From Actinomycetota bacterium (lineage in GTDB: Bacteria; Actinomycetota; Actinomycetes; S36-B12), in assembly GCA_947499275.1 (NCBI GenBank), contig CANMNM010000004.1, positions 1-23,898 of the forward strand: DNA of 23,898 bases, in the 5' to 3' direction. Of the stretch, positions 21,309-23,898 are shown in pieces. Positions within the stretch are counted from its first letter, which is position 1. Each line of letters opens with the position of its first letter. The notes under the pieces are model-generated. The model saw only the letters and a list, made by a program, of their open reading frames with translations. It was not told the origin of the DNA and searched no databases. A program made the position numbers and the translations under genes.

Positions 21309-22604
21309 ATGAGTGCAATCGATCAAACAAGCTCGATTGAGTCCTTGGAAAGTCCGCGGATCCTCACCATTGCACACCGTTCCGTCGTGACCTTGTCGGC
21401 GGCCCAAATGTTTGGCGGCATTGCCGTCGCTGGTTCTTTCCCGGCCGGAGCATTGCTAGCGGCATCGCTGACAGACTCCGAAGCATTTGCGGGGCTTGTG
21501 CAAACAGCCGGAGTCCTTGGCGCTGCAATTTTCGCTCTCCCACTTGCACGGATTGCTTTAACAAAAGGTCGTCGCCCTGCGTTGGCCTGCGGTTACGGAT
21601 TGGGAATCATCGGCGCGATTCTGGTGACCGTCGGGGCTGTCCACTCGCAGATTGCAATTGTGCTTTTCGGGACATTATTTGTTGGCGTGGCAAGTGCTGC
21701 GAGTTTGCAGGCTCGCTATGCCGCGACCGATCTAGCTACTCCCGAGAACCGAGCCCGTTCACTTTCATATGTTGTTTGGGCAACCACCATTGGGGCGGTT
21801 CTTGGGCCTAACTTGCTCAATTTCAGTGGCTCGTTAGGACTCAGACTTGGGCTACCAGAATTGTCGGGGGCCTTTGTAATCTCTGGGCTAGCGCTTACGT
21901 GTGCGGTGATTGTCCTGCTGGTGGCATTGCGCCCTGACCCGTTTGTCCTGGCGACCAAACTGAGACAAGACCTTGACCCGGGTACAAAAATGGCACACCC
22001 AAAGTTGCGCGACGGGATTGAACACCTGCGAACACGACCACGAGCCATCTTGGGAATCGGGGCAATTTCCATTGGGCACCTCGTAATGGTGATGGTGATG
22101 GTGATGACCCCCGTACATATGGATCATGTCGATATTTCGTTGCAACTCATTGGCTTGGTAATTAGTGTTCATGTGGTCGGCATGTATGCATTTTCACCAC
22201 TTGTTGGTATGGCGGTTGATCGTTTCGGCCGGGTGCCGATGATCGTTGTTGGTGTGCTAATTCTGATCGCGAGTTGTGTAACTTCGGGATTGGCCCCGGA
22301 CGAAAATGTTGTGGTCTTGGGGATCGGACTCTTCCTGCTGGGATTGGGGTGGTCCTTCACTCTTATCGCCGGATCAACTTTGTTGACGGACTCGGTGGAA
22401 GCTAATGAACGCCCCTCTGTTCAAGGGTTATCTGATCTGTCGATGAATGCAGCCGGCGCACTCGGTGGAATTGCCGCCGGGCTCATCATGTGGCTGGGTG
22501 GGTACGGCTGGTTGTGCGCACTTGCGATCGTCCCGCTGGTCGGATTGGCCCTTTGGGTGAACCTTCCGGCGTGTCGCAATCCTTCGAACGCACGTTCGAT
22601 ATAG
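21309..22604 (+). CDS. MFS family transporter
   Basis: The 431-residue product has about 12 hydrophobic segments in two halves. It has the inter-helix basic turn LARIALTKGRRPALACGYGLGIIGA (MFS motif A of the first half) and VGMAVDRFGRVPMIVVGVLI (second half). A hydrophilic loop (RPDPFVLATKLRQDLDPGTKMAHPKLRDGIEHLRTRPRA) separates the halves. MTPVHMDH follows an unusual Met-Val repeat. It resembles actinobacterial MFS proteins of unknown substrate often found near recA; an efflux role is a guess. The final codons contain a perfect SOS box, and the stop codon TAG forms part of a possible recA -10. Confidence 0.88.
   Translation: MSAIDQTSSIESLESPRILTIAHRSVVTLSAAQMFGGIAVAGSFPAGALLAASLTDSEAFAGLVQTAGVLGAAIFALPLARIALTKGRRPALACGYGLGIIGAILVTVGAVHSQIAIVLFGTLFVGVASAASLQARYAATDLATPENRARSLSYVVWATTIGAVLGPNLLNFSGSLGLRLGLPELSGAFVISGLALTCAVIVLLVALRPDPFVLATKLRQDLDPGTKMAHPKLRDGIEHLRTRPRAILGIGAISIGHLVMVMVMVMTPVHMDHVDISLQLIGLVISVHVVGMYAFSPLVGMAVDRFGRVPMIVVGVLILIASCVTSGLAPDENVVVLGIGLFLLGLGWSFTLIAGSTLLTDSVEANERPSVQGLSDLSMNAAGALGGIAAGLIMWLGGYGWLCALAIVPLVGLALWVNLPACRNPSNARSI
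22086..22106 (+). repeat. ATGGTG hexamer repeat inside the MFS gene
   Basis: Three and a half in-frame copies of ATGGTG encode alternating Met-Val residues at the start of a membrane helix. Hexamer slippage would add or remove Met-Val pairs without breaking the frame. Confidence 0.8.
22584..22599. promoter_or_regulatory. LexA/SOS box upstream of recA
   Basis: TCGAAC, four bases, then GTTCGA is a perfect palindrome matching the known actinobacterial and Gram-positive LexA operator. It lies within the last codons of the MFS gene, 184 bases before the recA ATG. A TAGGCT hexamer (22602-22607) three bases downstream could be the controlled -10. Confidence 0.8.
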
Positions 22605-22607
22605 GCT
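22602..22607 (+). promoter_or_regulatory. possible LexA-controlled -10 of recA
   Basis: TAGGCT fits TANNNT, begins 3 bases after the SOS box and includes the MFS stop codon. No clear -35 is seen, so the exact transcription start remains open. Confidence 0.3.
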
Positions 22608-22728
22608 TTCATTGCTGGGTCGAGTTATTAACAGTCTCCGGTGATCATCCACATAGGGAAATCACTTGAGCCACATGTCAGTGCTCGCACTTAGCCTTCG
22701 TCAAACATAAACAAAACGTGAAGTGAGC

Positions 22729-22751
22729 CAACTACACCATAAAAGTAGTTG
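22729..22751 (+). other. hairpin in the recA leader
   Basis: CAACTAC (22729-22735) and GTAGTTG (22745-22751) form a perfect 7-pair stem around a 9-base A-rich loop, 32 bases before the recA start. It may be a leader structure or a dyad around a second promoter. Confidence 0.45.
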
Positions 22752-22783
22752 TCATCGCTGACCCAGGGTTGAGGAGTAAGAGC

Positions 22784-23878
22784 ATGGCAAATACTGAAAA
22801 GGACCGCGAGAAGGCCCTTGATTCCGCATTGGCTCAGATTGAGCGCCAGTTCGGAAAGGGTTCACTCATGCGACTGGGGGACTCCGAGCGGGTTCCCATG
22901 GAGGTTATTCCCACAGGATCCATTGCACTCGATATTGCACTCGGTATTGGTGGATATCCGCGCGGACGCATTGTGGAGGTTTACGGTCCAGAATCCTCGG
23001 GTAAAACTACGGTGGCTCTGCATGCAATTGCCAGCGTTCAAGCACGTGGCGGACTCGCTGCCTTCATCGACGCCGAGCATGCCCTTGACCCCGACTATGC
23101 AGCGCACCTTGGGGTGGATCTGGACAATCTGTATGTCTCCCAGCCCGACAACGGTGAGCAGGCACTTGAAATCTGTGACACGTTAGTTCGGTCAGGTGCA
23201 ATTGACCTGGTGGTCATCGACTCGGTGGCAGCACTCACTCCACGTGCGGAGATTGAGGGCGACATGGGTGATTCGCACATGGGTTTGCAAGCACGACTCA
23301 TGAGCCAGGCACTTCGCAAAATGGCGGGTGCGTTGAGCAATACCAACACCACGGCAATCTTCATCAACCAGCTTCGTGAGAAAATCGGCGTGATGTTCGG
23401 GTCACCCGAGACGACAACCGGTGGAAAAGCTTTGAAGTTCTATTCATCGGTTCGACTCGACGTTCGTCGGATTGAGACACTCAAGGGCGGAACTGAGGCC
23501 GTTGGTAACCGGACCCGCGTTAAGGTTGTTAAGAACAAGGTTGCGCCACCATTTAAGCAAGCAGAGTTTGACATTATTTATGGAGAAGGAATTTCACGTG
23601 AAGGTTCCCTGATTGATATTGGAGTTGATCAAGGGATTGTTCGCAAAGCTGGTGCCTGGTACACCTATGAGGGCGATCAGCTTGGACAGGGCAAGGAAAA
23701 TGCCCGGGCATTTTTGAAGGACAACGCTGATTTGGCTAATGAAATTGAAAAGCGAATCAAGGAGCAAATGGGGATCGGTCCCAAGATTGACGCTGCCGAG
23801 AAGCCCAAATCAGCGAAGTCCGCAGCCAAAGCGGAAGCCGCTATCGAGCTCGACGATCTCGACACCCTTGACGAGTAG
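22784..23878 (+). CDS. recA: recombinase A
   Basis: RecA forms filaments on single-stranded DNA for recombination and triggers LexA self-cleavage. The 364-residue product starts MANTEKDREKALDSALAQIERQFGKGSLMRLG and has Walker A GPESSGKTT (residues 68-76). FIDAEHALDP, VVIDSVAALTP (Walker B), the loop AEIEGDMGDSHMGLQARLMSQALRK, FINQLREKIGVMFGSPETTTGGKALKFYSSVRLD and the acidic C-terminus follow. No intein is inserted. The ATG at 22784 is preceded by GGAG (22772-22775); an in-frame upstream codon at 22769 precedes the ribosome-binding site and is rejected. An SOS box lies 184 bases upstream. Confidence 0.98.
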   Translation: MANTEKDREKALDSALAQIERQFGKGSLMRLGDSERVPMEVIPTGSIALDIALGIGGYPRGRIVEVYGPESSGKTTVALHAIASVQARGGLAAFIDAEHALDPDYAAHLGVDLDNLYVSQPDNGEQALEICDTLVRSGAIDLVVIDSVAALTPRAEIEGDMGDSHMGLQARLMSQALRKMAGALSNTNTTAIFINQLREKIGVMFGSPETTTGGKALKFYSSVRLDVRRIETLKGGTEAVGNRTRVKVVKNKVAPPFKQAEFDIIYGEGISREGSLIDIGVDQGIVRKAGAWYTYEGDQLGQGKENARAFLKDNADLANEIEKRIKEQMGIGPKIDAAEKPKSAKSAAKAEAAIELDDLDTLDE

Positions 23879-23889
23879 TCCTCCCGGTA

Positions 23890-23898
23890 ATGGCTGAA
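23890..23898 (+). CDS. possible first codons of recX (cut by window edge)
   Basis: ATG-GCT-GAA follows the recA stop by 11 bases. recX commonly follows recA in actinobacteria. Only three codons are visible and no good ribosome-binding site precedes them, so this rests on position alone. Confidence 0.25.

Noticed and set aside
21888..22172. A His-rich minus-strand frame that looks like a metal-binding protein.
   Set aside because: The His run is the reverse complement of the ATGGTG repeat inside the MFS gene; the rest is antisense to a conserved transporter.
22784..23878. Possible intein in recA, known from some mycobacteria.
   Set aside because: The recA frame is continuous at 364 residues with every conserved block in normal spacing.

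Overview
The window is a gene-dense stretch of an actinobacterial chromosome. The evidence is gene order: infB-rbfA-truB-ribF-rpsO-pnp-M16 peptidase-dapB, then thyX-dapA-rnj-ftsK-rimO-pgsA-cinA-clgR-DUF3046-recA. This is the arrangement known from Streptomyces, mycobacteria and corynebacteria. GC content looks close to one half, low for the phylum, and genes are tightly packed. That would fit a small-genome aquatic actinobacterium, but this is inference; no 16S or other taxonomic marker is present.

Layout. Positions 2-4294 hold translation and RNA-modification genes: the 3' part of infB, then rbfA, truB and ribF, closely spaced. Positions 4295-8461 hold rpsO with a structured leader, a terminator, a separate pnp promoter and leader, pnp, and an M16 peptidase coupled to pnp by a TAATG junction. 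dapB and a small two-helix membrane protein follow. Positions 9661-12030 form a block on the minus strand: azlC-azlD, a small membrane protein of unknown function, and a GNAT acetyltransferase. This block interrupts the otherwise conserved dapB-to-thyX neighbourhood and is the most accessory part of the window. From 12099 to the end everything is on the plus strand again: thyX (flavin-dependent thymidylate synthase), dapA, RNase J, FtsK, RimO, a PgsA-family phosphatidyltransferase, the CinA/PncC amidase, a ClgR-like regulator, DUF3046, an MFS transporter and recA. The first codons of recX may lie at the very end.

How the genes fit together. rpsO, pnp and rnj concern ribosomes and RNA turnover; infB, rbfA, truB and rimO serve ribosome function and maturation. 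dapB and dapA carry out successive steps of the diaminopimelate/lysine pathway. ftsK, recA and clgR link chromosome segregation, DNA repair and proteolytic stress control.

The most informative signals are regulatory. A perfect actinobacterial LexA/SOS box lies inside the last codons of the MFS gene upstream of recA. At least six genes have a TANNNT -10 hexamer ending 6-7 bases before the start codon, the signature of leaderless transcription. The rpsO leader can fold to cover its own ribosome-binding site. I found no convincing novel defence, mobile or biosynthetic system, no CRISPR array, no insertion sequence and no RNA gene.
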